Shown here: positions 1 to 11,654 of the stretch, piece after piece
Position numbering within the stretch: the stretch's first letter is position 1
Layout of the letters: each line of letters begins with the position of its first letter
Source: Rapana venosa
Taxonomy: Eukaryota; Mollusca; Gastropoda; Neogastropoda; Muricidae
Length of the DNA stretch: 64,000 bases
Direction of reading: 5' to 3'
Assembly (NCBI GenBank): GCA_028751875.1
Contig: CM054145.1
Coordinates: 46,152,807 to 46,216,806 of the forward strand
Program-made: the position numbers and the translations under genes
Notes under the pieces: generated by a model
Told to the model about the DNA's origin: nothing
The model's input: the letters and a program-made list of their open reading frames with translations, nothing else
Database searches by the model: none

Positions 1-1060
1 CAGTTTGCCCTATGGGACTGTGGCAGACGCCTTCCACAATTTCAAATGCTGATTTTAAATTATTGCATATGCTGGTGAGAGAGTTTTCAGAAAAATGAGG
101 CATGAAAGGTTTTTACACTCTTGCTAGTCAAACCGTATATGCGTATTCGTGATATTCTCACCACACAGACATTTACCACTTTTGCTGAATTTGGTTATCA
201 ATGCGTTTAGTTTCATTCTATGAAACAAACTATCAATTCTTCTTGACGTGAAAACATTGACACAAGTCTTTGAATGGTTCACGACTGTTTAAATTATCGG
301 TATGCATTGAAGTTCTATTAAAAAAATCTTTCATTTTGCTGATTAGTTTCGGTGACCTTTCTCCATGATTTTTGTTCTAGCAAGCTGTACCCCCTCTTGT
401 AAGGATAGAGACACATGCAATTCTATTGCATCCTGTCCATGTTTTGCACCTTTTTTAGCAGCTCTATTCGCCCACTCATTTGGAAAGAATGCATAGTGTG
501 AAGGCACCCAAGAAAAAAATTCACATTTATGCCCTTTATTAATTAAGAGGCGATTGCCTTGCTTAATCTCTTATATTTCTTTTTAAGTTTTCTTGTAACA
601 TGAGGATTTTAATGCATATATTACCGACTTAGAATCAACGCAAAGAAAGAATTGAAATATCATACACAATGGCAAATCAAGCATGTAAATAAGGCCCATC
701 AATATTGCTACTAGTTTTGCTGTAAATATCGAGTGCTGTTTACCAACATGAGAAGATTTTTCAATTTTCAACGCATGTATAGCAAAAGCAGAACCTGTTT
801 CTTGATTATCTAGACGTGATCCGTCTGTATAAATATGTAAATGGTCAAAATATTTATGATGGATGTGGGATCGGACATCAGAAACCATTATATTCTGGTT
901 GTCATTCTTGTTTTCATTAGACACCTCTATGTCAAAGTGTGCTTTATTCATCTCACATGATGGGCAAGGTGACATTGCTTCTCGTGTGTCCATGCTGTGT
1001 TGATTGACCAGTATTTTGTACCAGATTAGACACATGTGTTCTTATGGGCATTATACAAGA
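1..1060 (-). mobile_element. LINE 3' fragment (RNase H and zinc-knuckle end)
   Basis: Read on the minus strand, this is the 3' coding end of a non-LTR retrotransposon. An RNase H domain (583-1035) continues as a recognisable WVPSH-type motif at about 525-510 and an NE-A-N-RAAKKGA stretch at 480-445. A CLCG...THIRFD zinc-knuckle-like end lies at about 170-125. Frame changes and stops separate these blocks, so the copy is dead. It appears 5'-truncated near 1060, and its 3' end lies outside the window. The motif spacing resembles the RNase H region of the LINE at 4148-9735, so the two are probably the same or sister families. Confidence 0.8.
583..1035 (-). pseudogene. LINE RNase H domain, inactivated
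   Basis: An open stretch of 150 codons holds the N-terminal half of an RNase H fold. YTDGS is at residues 69-73, the expected AEL glutamate block reads FTAKLVAI around residue 107, and VDSKS is at 132-136. In family enzymes the glutamate of the second block is catalytic. Here it is lysine, and the later Asp of the NExAD block is Asn (about 465), so the domain should be inactive. The frame breaks after codon 150 but homology continues to lower coordinates. Start codon choice is not meaningful, because this is the inside of a larger ORF2. Confidence 0.8.
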
Positions 1061-1690
1061 TGTTATATATTTCGCTCTGTTAGGAAAATTTAATTTTTAT
1101 CATTACTGAAATGTCTTTTTTATAATAAACTAGTATAATTAACGACTGGATAACTAGTTTTTTTTTTTTTCTCAGTAAAATATGTTGACAATGGCTCTTG
1201 AAACTGTCACAAATTCAGATACTTATTTTCCTGATCAAGTTAATAATCAACTGTATCTCCACTGGGGGAAGTATGGGCATTTTCAGGTGGTCCAGATAAA
1301 GCCAAGAGTTATCTATTGTTTTGAGATGACAAAGTATTCGTATTCACTAAAAAAAGATTTATTTTCATTCCACAGCAAGAATTCCGAGGTATACGACTGG
1401 TCAGATTTTGTGTATGTAGCTTGCTTGTTTTGCTCTTGCTACTATTGCTCTCTCTTTGTTTGGGCCAGAGAGCAGGTTGTAAAAACAACAACAACACAAC
1501 TATGTTTGCTTATGCCGTGACCCACTTTAAATAAAATTCAATTCAATTCAATTCTTTCTCTTTAAATTCATGCTTTAAAAATGTTTTCTCTCTCCTCCAA
1601 ACTTGACAAAATAATGCGGCTATAAAATCAACATCAAGTTGTAAGTTGTCACAATGCATTTCCTAACACCACCAAATTCATCTTTCAAAC
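1061..1690. other. No gene seen; possible LINE 3' tail at 1535-1556
   Basis: An open frame of 112 codons on the plus strand (1182-1520) matches nothing I recognise and is probably chance. Just downstream, an AATAAA-containing end runs into four copies of ATTCA (about 1533-1556), which is how several animal LINE 3' tails look. The preceding 80 bases may therefore be a short 5'-truncated LINE 3' UTR. I cannot place its clade. Confidence 0.35.
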
Positions 1691-1768
1691 ACACACACAC
1701 ACACACACACACATTGTTGCACACACACACACACACATACACACACACACCACACACACACACACGAC
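1691..1768. repeat. (CA)n microsatellite
   Basis: This is an interrupted CA array with a TTGTTG interruption near 1716. It is followed by AC-rich sequence and CAA triplets (1867-1915). Confidence 0.9.
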
Positions 1769-2349
1769 AAAGTAATGCAATCAAAATTAATATAAACATG
1801 TTTTAAAAACCATACCTCAAACAATCTCAATCAATCATCCAAACAAATAAAAACTCAAACTTTCAACAACAACAACAACCACACCACCAACAAGAAACAA
1901 CCACAACAACAACACATTTTTTAGGGGGTGGGGGTGGGGAGGGGGTAAAAAATCCACCAACAATATTGAAATCAACACAAAATAATATTGCATACTCACA
2001 ACCAACATCGCTAGCAAAGAAGAAAGCATGGTGGCTTGTTCTTGGTGGTCTTATTCTCTCTCTAGCTCTATCTATCTCTCAACGTACGGAACAATTGGTG
2101 AAAGACAATCAGCAAAACGCGTAGAAGAAATAGTCGATGCAGACGATTCAACAGTCGCCTAACTTGGATCACTTACTTAAGACCCACCACCTGCTTTATA
2201 GGCAGAATTTCAGTGACAAGTGGGTTTTTGTAGAGGTTGTTCAATTAATAAAGCGAAGAAAAAAATACTGTCAAGAAGAGGGGGTAGGGGGTGTAGGGGG
2301 TGAGGGGAAGGGGGATGAAGGGGGGGGGGGGGAGGGAGGGAGAGGTCTG

Positions 2350-2600
2350 TGTTATCTTTGTCTGTCTGTCTGTCACTGTCTGTGTGTTTGTGCATCTGTC
2401 TGTCGACCTCTGTGTCTTACTGTCTGTATGTCTCTCTATCTGTCTATCTGTCTGTCTGTCTGTCTCTCGGTGTCTCTGTCTCCACCTGTCCATCGATCTC
2501 AGTGTCTGTCTACATGGGTGTATGTCACACACACACACACCACACACACACAACACACACACACACACTCACCCTCTCACTCACCCCACACACACCTCTC

Positions 2601-2641
<41 letters not shown>

Positions 2642-2784
2642 TCTCGTCTCTGTCTGCCTGTATGTCTGTGACTCGTTGTCTGTATGTATGTATGCCTGCC
2701 TGCCTGCCTCTCTCTGTCTCTCTCTTGTTTGCACCTTCTATACCTACAATCACACACACACACACACACACAACACACACACAC

Positions 2785-2850
<66 letters not shown>
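2350..2850. repeat. Compound microsatellite: TCTG, CT and CA arrays
   Basis: Blocks of TCTG/TGTC (2365-2470), CA (2527-2580), CT (2597-2645), TATG/TGCC (2683-2710) and CA (2753-2850) follow each other. Long frames on both strands here encode only Ser/Leu/Val/Cys or His/Thr low-complexity strings and are not genes. The 2280-2345 stretch just before is G-rich. Confidence 0.9.
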
Positions 2851-2853
<3 letters not shown>

Positions 2854-2857
2854 CCAC

Positions 2858-3024
2858 TTGTTTGATTTGTATAGTTTACCATAGATTAGGTTGTTTTTTA
2901 TTCTATGTCTGCATATACATTATCTTTTTTTTCTCGCTTTTGTTTTCTTTCTTTAGATGGATGGCTTGATGAAAAAAAAGCAAATGCACTGCTTATTCAA
3001 TGTACCATCTGAAAATAAAAGTTT
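2858..3024 (+). mobile_element. LINE 3' UTR fragment (repeat family H, copy 1)
   Basis: About 165 bp are nearly identical to 12497-12662. The shared sequence runs from TTTGATTTGTATAG to AAAATAAAAGTTTGA, with a polyadenylation-like AATAAA just before the end. Two copies sharing one 3' end but no upstream sequence is the pattern of 5'-truncated LINE insertions. A SINE begins immediately after the TTTGA tail at about 3025. The parent clade is unknown. Confidence 0.55.
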
Positions 3025-3370
3025 GACGGGATAGCGTAATGGTTAGAACAAGCACTCGCAATCTGCTGACCCGGGTCCCAACCCGTTCAAGGGGATATTT
3101 TCCCCTGGAGTGCTGACTCACACTCCCCAAAATGTCCTTTGGATGAGACTATAAACCGAGGCCCGTGTGCGATCGCACGTAGAACATCTTGTGCACACGT
3201 TAAGTCATGTTCCGCTTTTCGAAAGAGTAGGCCATTGTGTGTCGGTGGGAACAGATGAAAAAATTAAACAAAATCGCATACATACGGCGACTGGATGTAA
3301 AAAAAAAAGCACACGAGTGCTTATCCCATTATCATCGATGTAATAGAATAAATAAATTAAAATTAAATAA
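3025..3370 (+). mobile_element. SINE-A, full-length copy
   Basis: This is a tRNA-derived SINE. The A-box region (GGGATAGCGTAATGGTTAG) is at 3028-3046, and the B-box region is degraded (GGGTCCCAACCC, about 3073-3084). The central domain TGGATGAGACTATAAACCGAG lies near 3140-3160. The family-specific 3' part (GCCATTGTGTGTCGGTGGGAACAGATGA, CTGGATGTAAAAAAAA, GTGCTTATCCCATTATC) ends in an A/T-rich tail. It is non-autonomous and relies on LINE enzymes. Confidence 0.85.
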
Positions 3371-3470
3371 ACACACACACACACACATACAAACCAAAAA
3401 CACACACACCACACACATACACACACAAAACCCCACACAACATACACACCCGCACGGCAAAAAAATACAA
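3371..3470. repeat. (CA)n-rich tract
   Basis: ACAC runs broken by AAA and CC follow the tail of the preceding SINE. Confidence 0.8.
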
Positions 3471-3590
3471 GGTAGGCAAACAAGCAGCCAGACAGAAAAT
3501 TAGCTAGCAACCAGCCAGCTAGCTGGTCAGAAAGACAGAGACAGAGAAAACGAGATAAACCGGGAAAAAACAAAATAATAGCAAATCCTG

Positions 3591-3593
<3 letters not shown>

Positions 3594-3652
<59 letters not shown>
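3594..3652. repeat. (CT)n microsatellite
   Basis: An essentially perfect CT array of about 58 bases. Confidence 0.95.
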
Positions 3653-3658
<6 letters not shown>

Positions 3659-4147
3659 TCCCTTCCTCTGTCGAAACCTAGAGAACTTTTCTACATTTGC
3701 GACACGCATATCTGTAACATAATGTCATGAGCCAGTGGGCTAAAAGGACAGAAGCAGTGACTTGGAAACCTTGTCAGCGACTTCATCGGGTTTTGTTGTT
3801 GTTGTTTTTAAATGTTTTTTGATTTTTTCAAATAAATTACAAAATACACAAACCAGGAAAAAAAATCCCCGCACACAAGGACACAAATCGTCAAGAGCAA
3901 CAAAAAACAACAAGCAAAAAAAAACAAACACCACACACACAACAAAACAAAAAACCCGTATCCCGAAAGACATCATTGTGTGTAGAAACATGGTCGCTGA
4001 GGGAAATACAGAAACAAACAGATCTACCAAACATACAAGCATATTATTCTAATAACAATAATAATCATTACATCCAACATTTTATATTACATACATACAT
4101 GCATAGGTACATACAAGCATACACACACACACACATACATACACGCA
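3653..4147. other. Unassigned A/T-rich sequence ending in ACAT/CA repeats
   Basis: No coding signal is recognised. GTTGTT (3795-3808), A-rich runs (3860-3950) and AATAAT (4051-4068) occur. An ACAT/CA array (4087-4143) directly abuts the 5' end of the LINE that starts at about 4148. Confidence 0.5.
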
Positions 4148-4149
4148 AT

Positions 4150-4160
4150 CAAGATGGCGG
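4150..4160 (+). promoter_or_regulatory. YY1-like motif at LINE 5' end
   Basis: CAAGATGGCGG matches the YY1 core AAGATGGCG. It sits at the very start of the element. In human L1 a YY1 site lies near the 5' end and helps set the transcription start, and a similar role here is an inference from position only. Confidence 0.35.
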
Positions 4161-4517
4161 AAGCGTTCAGAGGCTAAGACATCGCTCTGCTGGATGATCG
4201 CCTTTCTACTAGTATGATGACAAGGCTGACCAGATCCAGAAGCCTAGGCGGCTATTTACACCATAAGCCTGCCAACGACACTAAAGACGCCCGACTGAAG
4301 AAAGACAGAACACCGCAACCAACCACTGACGTTTCCAGCGACGGACTCTGAGCTCCACCTGCCTCCACCTCTGTAAAAGAAGAATTGGGGGCAGGGAAAA
4401 CGACTGATACTGCCAGGAGACACAGTGAGTGAGATTAAAGATCTACAATTACTTGTTCCCTCCATGTGTGAAAAGTTTTCAGTCGCTGGAGGACACGCAT
4501 AGGCCAGCTAGACCAAC

Positions 4518-5535
4518 ATGCCTGCTGTTGTGACTCCCACCCAGAAAAAAAAACGTTATGTTGACCGGGGAGACCCGGGACCGATAAGTCCGGGTTAAAA
4601 CTAAACCTTATGCTCAGGTTGCCAGGTCAGCTGCCCCAGTTGCTGGTAAAAAAGCACCAGCGAAAAAAGTCAGGTGCAGGGCTGGTGCAGCAAAAACGAA
4701 ATGAAAAAAGTACTACAAAGGGCTGCTCAGTTGAAAAAAGCAGAACAGGCAACAAATGACGTCAAGACTGTGACTGACGTCAAACCACCTTTTTCGTAGG
4801 ACAACTAAAAAAACATCTAGTTCTAAACAGAAGAAGAACTAAAGACATGCCGCAAGTGGTGTTTTTTCACGACTTGTCATGAAGGATGTAAATGCTGGGA
4901 AAACTAGGGCTTTCCTATGATTTTAACATGGTGTCCTGTAAAGTCCTCAAAATAGAAGATTTACAACCAACCCTGGACACAGTTTTTTTCCAACTCTAAC
5001 AAAACCTGTGGATGCTATTGTCATCCATTGCGGTATAAATGACATAAAAGATCTCGAACCCAGAAGTTAGCAGTAAGAAATACATCGACTGCAAAAAAAA
5101 AGTATTGTTGCTGACACCCTAGAACAAAGATTGTTGTTAGCAAGATTGCTCCTGTTCGAGATTTTAAACTAAATGTTCAGGGGGAACTTTTTAATGCCTT
5201 GATCAGTGCTAAACTTCATGATGTTGTCAATGTTTCTCTTGTTCACCACTCCAACCTTCCCACTAACACAAGGGCTTCAAAGGATGGACTGCCCCGTCAC
5301 GGAGAGGGATTCCAGTGTGCTGGCAGTCAACGTGGGCAGACCACGTCCGTCAGCTTTTCTGGCAAAACTCCGAGGAAGACCAGGAGACAGCCAATCTGCA
5401 ATCACGCACCCAGGAACTTTCCAGCGTTCTCCAGAGTCTTACCTCAGTTGGAGACAGGGGCCCCCTGGTGGAATATGTTGGAATTTAGGAGAATGGAAAC
5501 TGAACATTTTATGAGCTGGAAAACGAAACTGTTTT
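4518..5535 (+). pseudogene. LINE ORF1 with SGNH-esterase-like domain, broken
   Basis: The likely start ATG at 4518 opens a basic N-terminus (MPAVVTPTQKKKRYVDRGDP) that soon meets a stop. Pieces in different frames then form an SGNH-hydrolase-like pattern. VDAIVIHCGINDIKD (5008-5052) carries the block III GxND signature. IVVSKIAPVRDF lies at about 5131-5166, and a DGLPRHG block with LAVNVGR in a second frame at about 5284-5340. The first block's catalytic serine is not recognisable. Esterase-type ORF1 proteins are known from CR1-group LINEs and are thought to act in the RNP or in membrane/nucleic-acid interactions. At least four frame disruptions show loss of function. Confidence 0.6.
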
Positions 5536-5771
5536 AGAGTTTTAATTAGTGTCATCCATGTGGATCTGCGATCAATTCTGGCTCTGACTTTCTGATTCGG
5601 TCTCTATTGTTTTAGATATAGTTTTATTGGTAATAGTTGTAGCTCAGCTATCTTGATTTTTTTTTTGGTATTCATTTTTTTTATTTATTTTTTATTTATT
5701 TATTCACTTGAGTTCTTTTTTTTATCTTACTCTCAATACAATATGGTACAACAATGTCCTGTTAAAGATAT

Positions 5772-8700
5772 TGCAGTGGAACTGCAGATCAGTAAGGGAC
5801 TAATCTGCACTTTTTTTATTCATCTTTCTTTCCACTGTAAGTTACCAAATATTAGTTTTACAGTCATTGAATGTCAGTCGAAACAACTTGCCAATGCGGG
5901 CAAACTTTATCATCCGCCAATTCATGAAAGCTTATGAGTGATAAGAAAAGATAAAAACAGCCATATACATCCTGTGAAAAATTGGAGTATAGTTAATTGT
6001 AAATCACCAGCACCATCTTCTGTATTGAATCTATATTCCTGTGCAGCAAAAGTAAAAGTCATAACCATCTCATAAAGTTGTTTCTGTATATCTCCCTAAA
6101 GGTCCAAAATGAGGAAAATACTGAATGGATTCACACATTGAAAGATTCAAATAAAAAGTGGATAGTTCGTTGGAGACTTTATATGCGCACTCTCCTTTTT
6201 GGGTAGAGGTAGCACGTCAGTAACTAGCAAGAAAATTTGTTGAAAATATAGTGATTCTTGCCTTTATTTATTAAATGATGGTAGTGTAACCAGAATTCCC
6301 AGATATTGCTAGTCATAGGGCAAGTCCCAAATTGATTTATCTTTCATTTCCCCTGGGGCTGGCCCCAAAAAATGTAAATGGGAAACACACACCAACACTT
6401 TGGGGAGTGATCACTTAAACCAATTGTGATAACCCTTAATGCCCACTCTTGTGGATGTAGTAATGATAAAGATTTATCCCAAAATATAATTTGATCTTGC
6501 TGACGGGAAATTTAAATTTAAAATGCCCTTTTAAAATGCAGTAAATACAGAAAGCTTTAAAAGATAATGTTTGTCGACATTTTTTACCAAAAATTTCAGA
6601 TATCATTTTACAAGCTGCTGATGGTTCAATTCCAAAATTTTTTCTTTAAAATCCAACAAACATTCAGGTAATATATGGGGGAAATTTAAATTTTTGTCAG
6701 AAAGCTGTAAATGAGAAAAAAGAAAATATAAAAACTATATAAAAGAACGCAATGAAAAAAATCATCTCTTGGATGAAAAAGAGCAAACTCTGCATACAAC
6801 AGTGTTATAGCACAAGCTAAGCGCCAGTTTTGGAGTAGCTTTGTACAAAAGGGCGTTTTCAAATACACAGATCTAAAAAAGGTGTGGAAAAAAATTCAAT
6901 GACATGAAAAAATTGGGGTTGTTTACAGAATTATCCAATCAAAATACAGGAAAAAGAAGTTCTTTCTGATTCAGAAAAAGCTGAAATTTTTGTAAACATT
7001 TTTCTGATTCTATGAGTACTCGGAACCCTTTTAGATAAATCTAAAACTTTTAGAGAAACTGAGGTACAAAAAGATGAATATTTAGATCCAGAATTTCAAT
7101 AATACACACTATGTGAATGCCCTATTACGTTGCAAGAAGTAAGAGATGTAATCTTATTTTCTGCCCACTAAAAAAACATCGTGGGTAAGATTCAATATCT
7201 AATGACTACTAAGGCATTTTCCCTAAGGGAGTTAATTTCTGTTGTTAGACCTTTTTCAATGCTGCTGGATTCATGGAATTATACCTCAATCGGTGGAAAC
7301 ATTCTATTTTGATACCAGTATTAAAGCAAGGAAAAACCATGAGCGATAAGAATAACTATAGACCAATTGCATTAACTTCCCATACGGGAAGGTGATGGAA
7401 AAAATAATATTAAACAGACTGACTATTTTTGTGACCAAAAATAAATTTATACCTGTAAAACAGGCAGGTTTTGTAAGGGTAGAAACTACAGTTGATCATT
7501 TAGTTTAAACTTACCACTCAAGTTAAATATCAGTTTTCTCGCAGAAAAAAAGAATGTACTTGCCACATTTTTTGGGCGTACATAAGGCATAAATTTATCA
7601 TGTGTGGCAAAAAAGAGATTGCTTTATAAACTGAAATCTATTGGCCTTTCTGGCAGTATTTACTTCTATATTAAAAGCTTTCTGTCAGGAAGAATCATTC
7701 AGCTAAGTTGGGAATTGTTATTCCTTCTCTACGATCACCAGACATGGGTATCCCGCAAGGTTCAGTAATATCACCTTATCTATTCAACATTTTTACTGCA
7801 TGATCTTCCTAGACTTTTATCTAACAGTGTTGTTCTAGCGCAATATGCTGACGATATATGCATTGTGGATGGATGTTACAATGAAAAAAGAAAACACCCA
7901 AAAGGCAGGTAACATTTTATCAAAAAGTATATCAAAGAGAAATTGACAAACTTAGTGGTTATCTTTTTGGAATGGTCTTTCACTTTCCCCTGAAAAAAAA
8001 AACCAACCTTGTCCTCTTTAATAAAGGTGTTGACCCACAAGATCTACCCAATTTTCGAATAAATGGAGGGAAAATTTTAGAATACAAACAAGCAGGTGAA
8101 ATTCTTAGGTGTTTACCTCACTTCTAAGTTAACGTGGAATCAACATATTGAATATATGGGAACTAAAGCTAAGAAAGTTCTTAACTTCTTAAAAAAGTTA
8201 CCAGTAAAAAAGCCATGGGGGCAAGATGTTACTGTATTAAAGCATCTGTCCTTGTCCCCAGTGAGATCAAGACTGTTTTATGGACAAGAAGTATTTTTCA
8301 AATGCTCCAAATTATTTGCTTCAGAAAATCCAGAGTCTTGATTGTAAAGCATTTCGACTTGGGTTTAGGTGTACAGCTCACGCCTCAAACTCTAGGCACA
8401 TATAAGGAAATAGGAGTTCTACTTTAAATGAATATCCGACAACTTTGCTGGGCAAAAATATGTAAGAAGTACTACAAATGACAGCAACGTTGAAAATGAA
8501 GTCCAGTAAAGTCTGACATTCACTTTCCAAAAAGAGCAAGAATATCAGCTCACTTACTACAATTAGTACTTTCACTTCCCCCCTTTTTAAACATTCAGAA
8601 CTTAATCCAAAGAATTAGCGAAGTCAGAAGTACAGTCAGCTCCCCACCACCTTGGGAACTGCTTAAAGCTCATTTTGATATTAATTATTCTTCTGTAAGA

Positions 8701-9350
8701 AAAGTTGAATTGTTAACATTCTTACAATCATTAGTAAAAGAACATATTCAAACCAATTATCCTGATCATCCTAAAAAACTATACTGATGGGTCCGTTCTA
8801 AATACTGATGAAGCTGGTGCGGCTTTCGTTATTCCATCATTGAAAGTTGAACGATCTGTCACCTGGGGGAAAAAAAAAATCTTATATTTACAGCTGAACT
8901 AACTGCTATACTGTTGGCACTGTACTATGTTCTTGGACTTTCCAAAAGACATTCTCAACATACTTATGTGTGTTGATTCGAAATCGGTTTTAACATGCTT
9001 TAAAAAATTCTACTTGTAGAAATAAAAAAAGACCTTATCATTGAAATCAGGCATCTGATACACTTTTTGATTTTAAAGGTAGTAATGTTAAATTTCTGTT
9101 GGGTTCCCTCCACACTGGTATATATTTTAATGAAAAAGGGTTGCAGCCTTGCAAAATATGGAGCGAGGTATAAAAATGCTTCCTGTGAAATAAATGTTGC
9201 CTTATCTCTGCATGAGGGATTTCAAATTGCTACAAATGCTTGCTGGAAGCCCTTTCAGAAAAAATTAATGAGTCTGGCAATAGCTGTACAAGCAAAAGTG
9301 ATTGATTTTCAAATTTCTTTTATTTCTAAACAAAGTATGTTGTTGGTATA
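5772..9350 (+). pseudogene. LINE ORF2: endonuclease, reverse transcriptase, RNase H, broken
   Basis: The endonuclease start ILQWNCRSVRD is at about 5770-5802; the remainder to 6550 is barely readable. RT landmarks are NYRPIALTS (7354-7380), GIPQGSVISPYLFNIF (7747-7794) and QYADDI (7841-7858) with both catalytic Asp. The thumb-like VKFLGVYLTSKLTWNQHIEY follows at about 8095-8155. RNase H landmarks are YTDGS (8780-8794), FTAELTAILLA (about 8888) and VDSKSV (about 8972). The WVPS block near 9101 lacks the usual His. These lie in several frames with many stops, so no product is expected. Confidence 0.8.
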
Positions 9351-9735
9351 ATTTGTAGAAATAGTTATCCCTCTGTACAGGTTTAAGCTAAAATGCTTTC
9401 AGGACAAAATATGTGAAAGATGAAAAATGCATTTGTGGGGAGAAGATCTCAAATAGTCATGTTATTTTTGACTGTGGACATTTATAAAGCATTTTTACCT
9501 GCTGTAACCTAGTTTGTCAATGGATCAGATTCTGTCTGAACCATCGTTACTGTTGGACATTGTGTTAGGGTTGATAAAAAGTCCGTTATCTCAGTTTTTG
9601 TAGTATGTTAAAGTTGGTTTTTATTCAGTACTATAATCTGACATTTTTCAGTTATCGTTTGCTTTTTCTTGTTAGATTTTCCCCGTCTAAAATCACTAAA
9701 TGTGAATAGACGTTAAACTGAAGATATCACATGCA

Positions 9736-10241
9736 TACATACATACATTGATAAACATACATGTCTGCACTGATGCAGACTCAATCAGAGCAAGAGACTC
9801 TTGGATAGGCAGCATGGAAAAAAGAACAAACAGCAAAAATCCAGATTAGATAGATATGCCTTGGATGTGTACAGATTAAGGACGTATTCCACAAGCCACA
9901 TATTATAACAAGTGATATCAAAACTTGTATTAAGTAGTTCGTACAGTTATTCCTTGTTTACAACTTTTTTTTGTTGTCTGTGGAGATTGCGTGTCTGTTT
10001 TATCTGCGGGACTTCATGGTTTGAGCTATGTTGTCAATGGATTGTATGTTTAGTGTATCTCCCCCCTCCCCCCACCCCTGCCCCTTTGCATGGACGAAAG
10101 CTTTATGCAATCAAAATCTGTGTTGGAGGTGTTGTTATTCTATGCAGGGTATGAGTGATTGTGTTCTTAATTTATGTGCATTTTGTGCCCAGTCCGCACC
10201 CAGCTGTCCCCTTGTGAATGGGCATATTTGCTTAAACCTTT
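9736..10241. other. Unassigned sequence
   Basis: No motif or repeat is recognised apart from short CATA units at its left edge. Open frames here are short and lack family resemblance. Confidence 0.5.
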
Positions 10242-10243
10242 GT

Positions 10244-10313
<70 letters not shown>

Positions 10314-10350
10314 CCTCCCTCTTCTCTCTCTTCCTCCCCCCCCCCCACCC
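10242..10350. repeat. (CT)n array followed by C-run
   Basis: CT repeats occupy 10245-10330, followed by a short run of C with CCACCCCC to about 10352. Confidence 0.9.
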
Positions 10351-10623
10351 CCAGAGCACACAGCTCACCACAAGTACAGAAAGCAAACCCAATTTCACAC
10401 ACAGAAAACTAACATGGCTGACAGTGATATACAAAAACAAGATAAGATAAACGCTGAGCAAGGGAAACAACTCTTGACCATGATTATCTATCTTTCTTTT
10501 TTGAAAATGCGAAAAGGATCTATACACAGGCCCTACCATGGCAGCAGCTGTCAATGTGTTTTGCATTAGCTCTTACTGTGCTGCAGTGTGCTTCAGGCTC
10601 GGAAAATAAATAAACACCCTGAT

Positions 10624-10968
10624 ACGGGATAGCCTAGTGGTTAGAATATTGCGCTCGCAATCTGACGACCCGGGTTCGAATCCCGTTCAAGGGGATTTTT
10701 CCCCTGGAGTTACCATCGGTGCAGACTCTACTCTCCCCAAAAAGTCCTTCAGATGAGACTATAAACCGAGGCCCCGTGTGTGAGCACATGCAGAACATCT
10801 TGTGCAGGCGTAAAATCGTAATCAGCGTTTTTGAAAAAGTAGGCCGTTGTGTGCTGGTGGGAACGGTTGACAAAATTTACAAAACTGCAAACACGCGGGA
10901 AATGGATGTTTAAAAAAAAAGCACACATGAGTGCTTACTGCATTGTCCTTGATACAAATGAAGAAATG
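10624..10968 (+). mobile_element. SINE-A, full-length copy
   Basis: The head is well preserved. GGGATAGCCTAGTGGTTAG is the A-box region and GGGTTCGAATCCC the B-box (10670-10682). The central domain AGATGAGACTATAAACCGAGG is near 10752. The 3' part has GCCGTTGTGTGCTGGTGGGAAC and a GTGCTTACTGCATTGTCC end. The head resembles tRNA-Glu: GCGCTC precedes CGCAA, which would put a CTC anticodon in a 7-nt loop. Confidence 0.9.
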
Positions 10969-10984
10969 ACTAAAAAAACCGTTT

Positions 10985-11095
10985 TTCCACTTCCTTGACT
11001 AAGAAGAAAAAGCTGGAGAGGGATCGAACCTGCGACGTTTCGATGTCTAGATAGATACATTACTTCTTGACCACCCATCCGCTGGACGTTTTGTT
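10985..11095 (-). mobile_element. SINE-B-like tRNA head fragment
   Basis: On the minus strand, GGTGGTCAAGAAGTAATG and CAGGTTCGATCCC have A- and B-box spacing. The intervening TCTAGACATCGAAA resembles the SINE-B head at 53492-53560. No core or tail follows. A free-standing tRNA gene is unlikely because no closed acceptor stem is seen. Confidence 0.5.
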
Positions 11096-11099
11096 ATAT

Positions 11100-11654
11100 A
11101 ATTTATTCTTTTATCTCCATAATGGAATAAACACTCCAGGTGCTTCTTTCTTCAAGTCCCCGTGTGTATGCAGTTTTAATTTTTATATAGATTGGGTATG
11201 TATTCGTTTCATCCTAAACAAAGTCACCTTTGAGTCTCATTTCAACCTCCAGAAATATTTTTCAATGCAAACAAATGTACATTCACACTGCTGTGCTGCA
11301 TTATCCAGACCCCAAAGTTCTGCCCCGTAAAGAGCAATAGGTGCAACCTGTGAATCAGACAGTGATAAAAGTAATGCTGGGCTGGTATTATCCAAGTTTT
11401 CTCATGATGCATACTGAGACGTCGTTACATGCTGATGTAAAACTAACTCTTGTGGGAAATGATATACCTATATATTTGCATACATGCATATATTTGCATA
11501 TATTTGCATACATATTTCCATACTATACATAGATGATTATATGCATTTACAATAGGCATTTAAAAACCATTGTATTTCCATGTTTCCCTTGCTGAAAGAT
11601 GGCCACCTGTTGTTGTTTTTTTAAATACAATTACTATACTTTTATCTGACCTTC
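11100..11654. other. Unassigned sequence
   Basis: No gene or known repeat is recognised. Short TTTGCATA direct repeats occur at about 11475-11515. Confidence 0.5.

Larger units (their letters stand above)
4148..9735 (+). mobile_element. Decayed near-full-length LINE (esterase ORF1, EN, RT, RNase H)
   Basis: All parts of a two-ORF non-LTR retrotransposon occur in order over 5.6 kb. There is a 5' leader starting with CAAGATGGCGG (4150-4160). An ORF1 follows with a basic start and an SGNH-esterase-like region (4518-5535). The apurinic-endonuclease start lies at about 5772, RT motifs at 7354-7858, and RNase H at 8780-9350. The 3' end runs into CATACATACATACATT near 9735. Stops and frame shifts are dense, so it is an old dead copy. 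The RNase H type suggests the broad I/Jockey assemblage; the exact clade is unassigned. Confidence 0.8.

Noticed and set aside
1182..1520. 112-codon open frame as a host gene
   Set aside because: No domain, Cys/Tyr-rich hydrophobic stretch without clear signal structure, and it ends next to a LINE-like tail.
2137..2969. Open frames of 120-240 codons on both strands
   Set aside because: They run through TCTG, CT and CA arrays and encode only low-complexity strings. No start context or domain.
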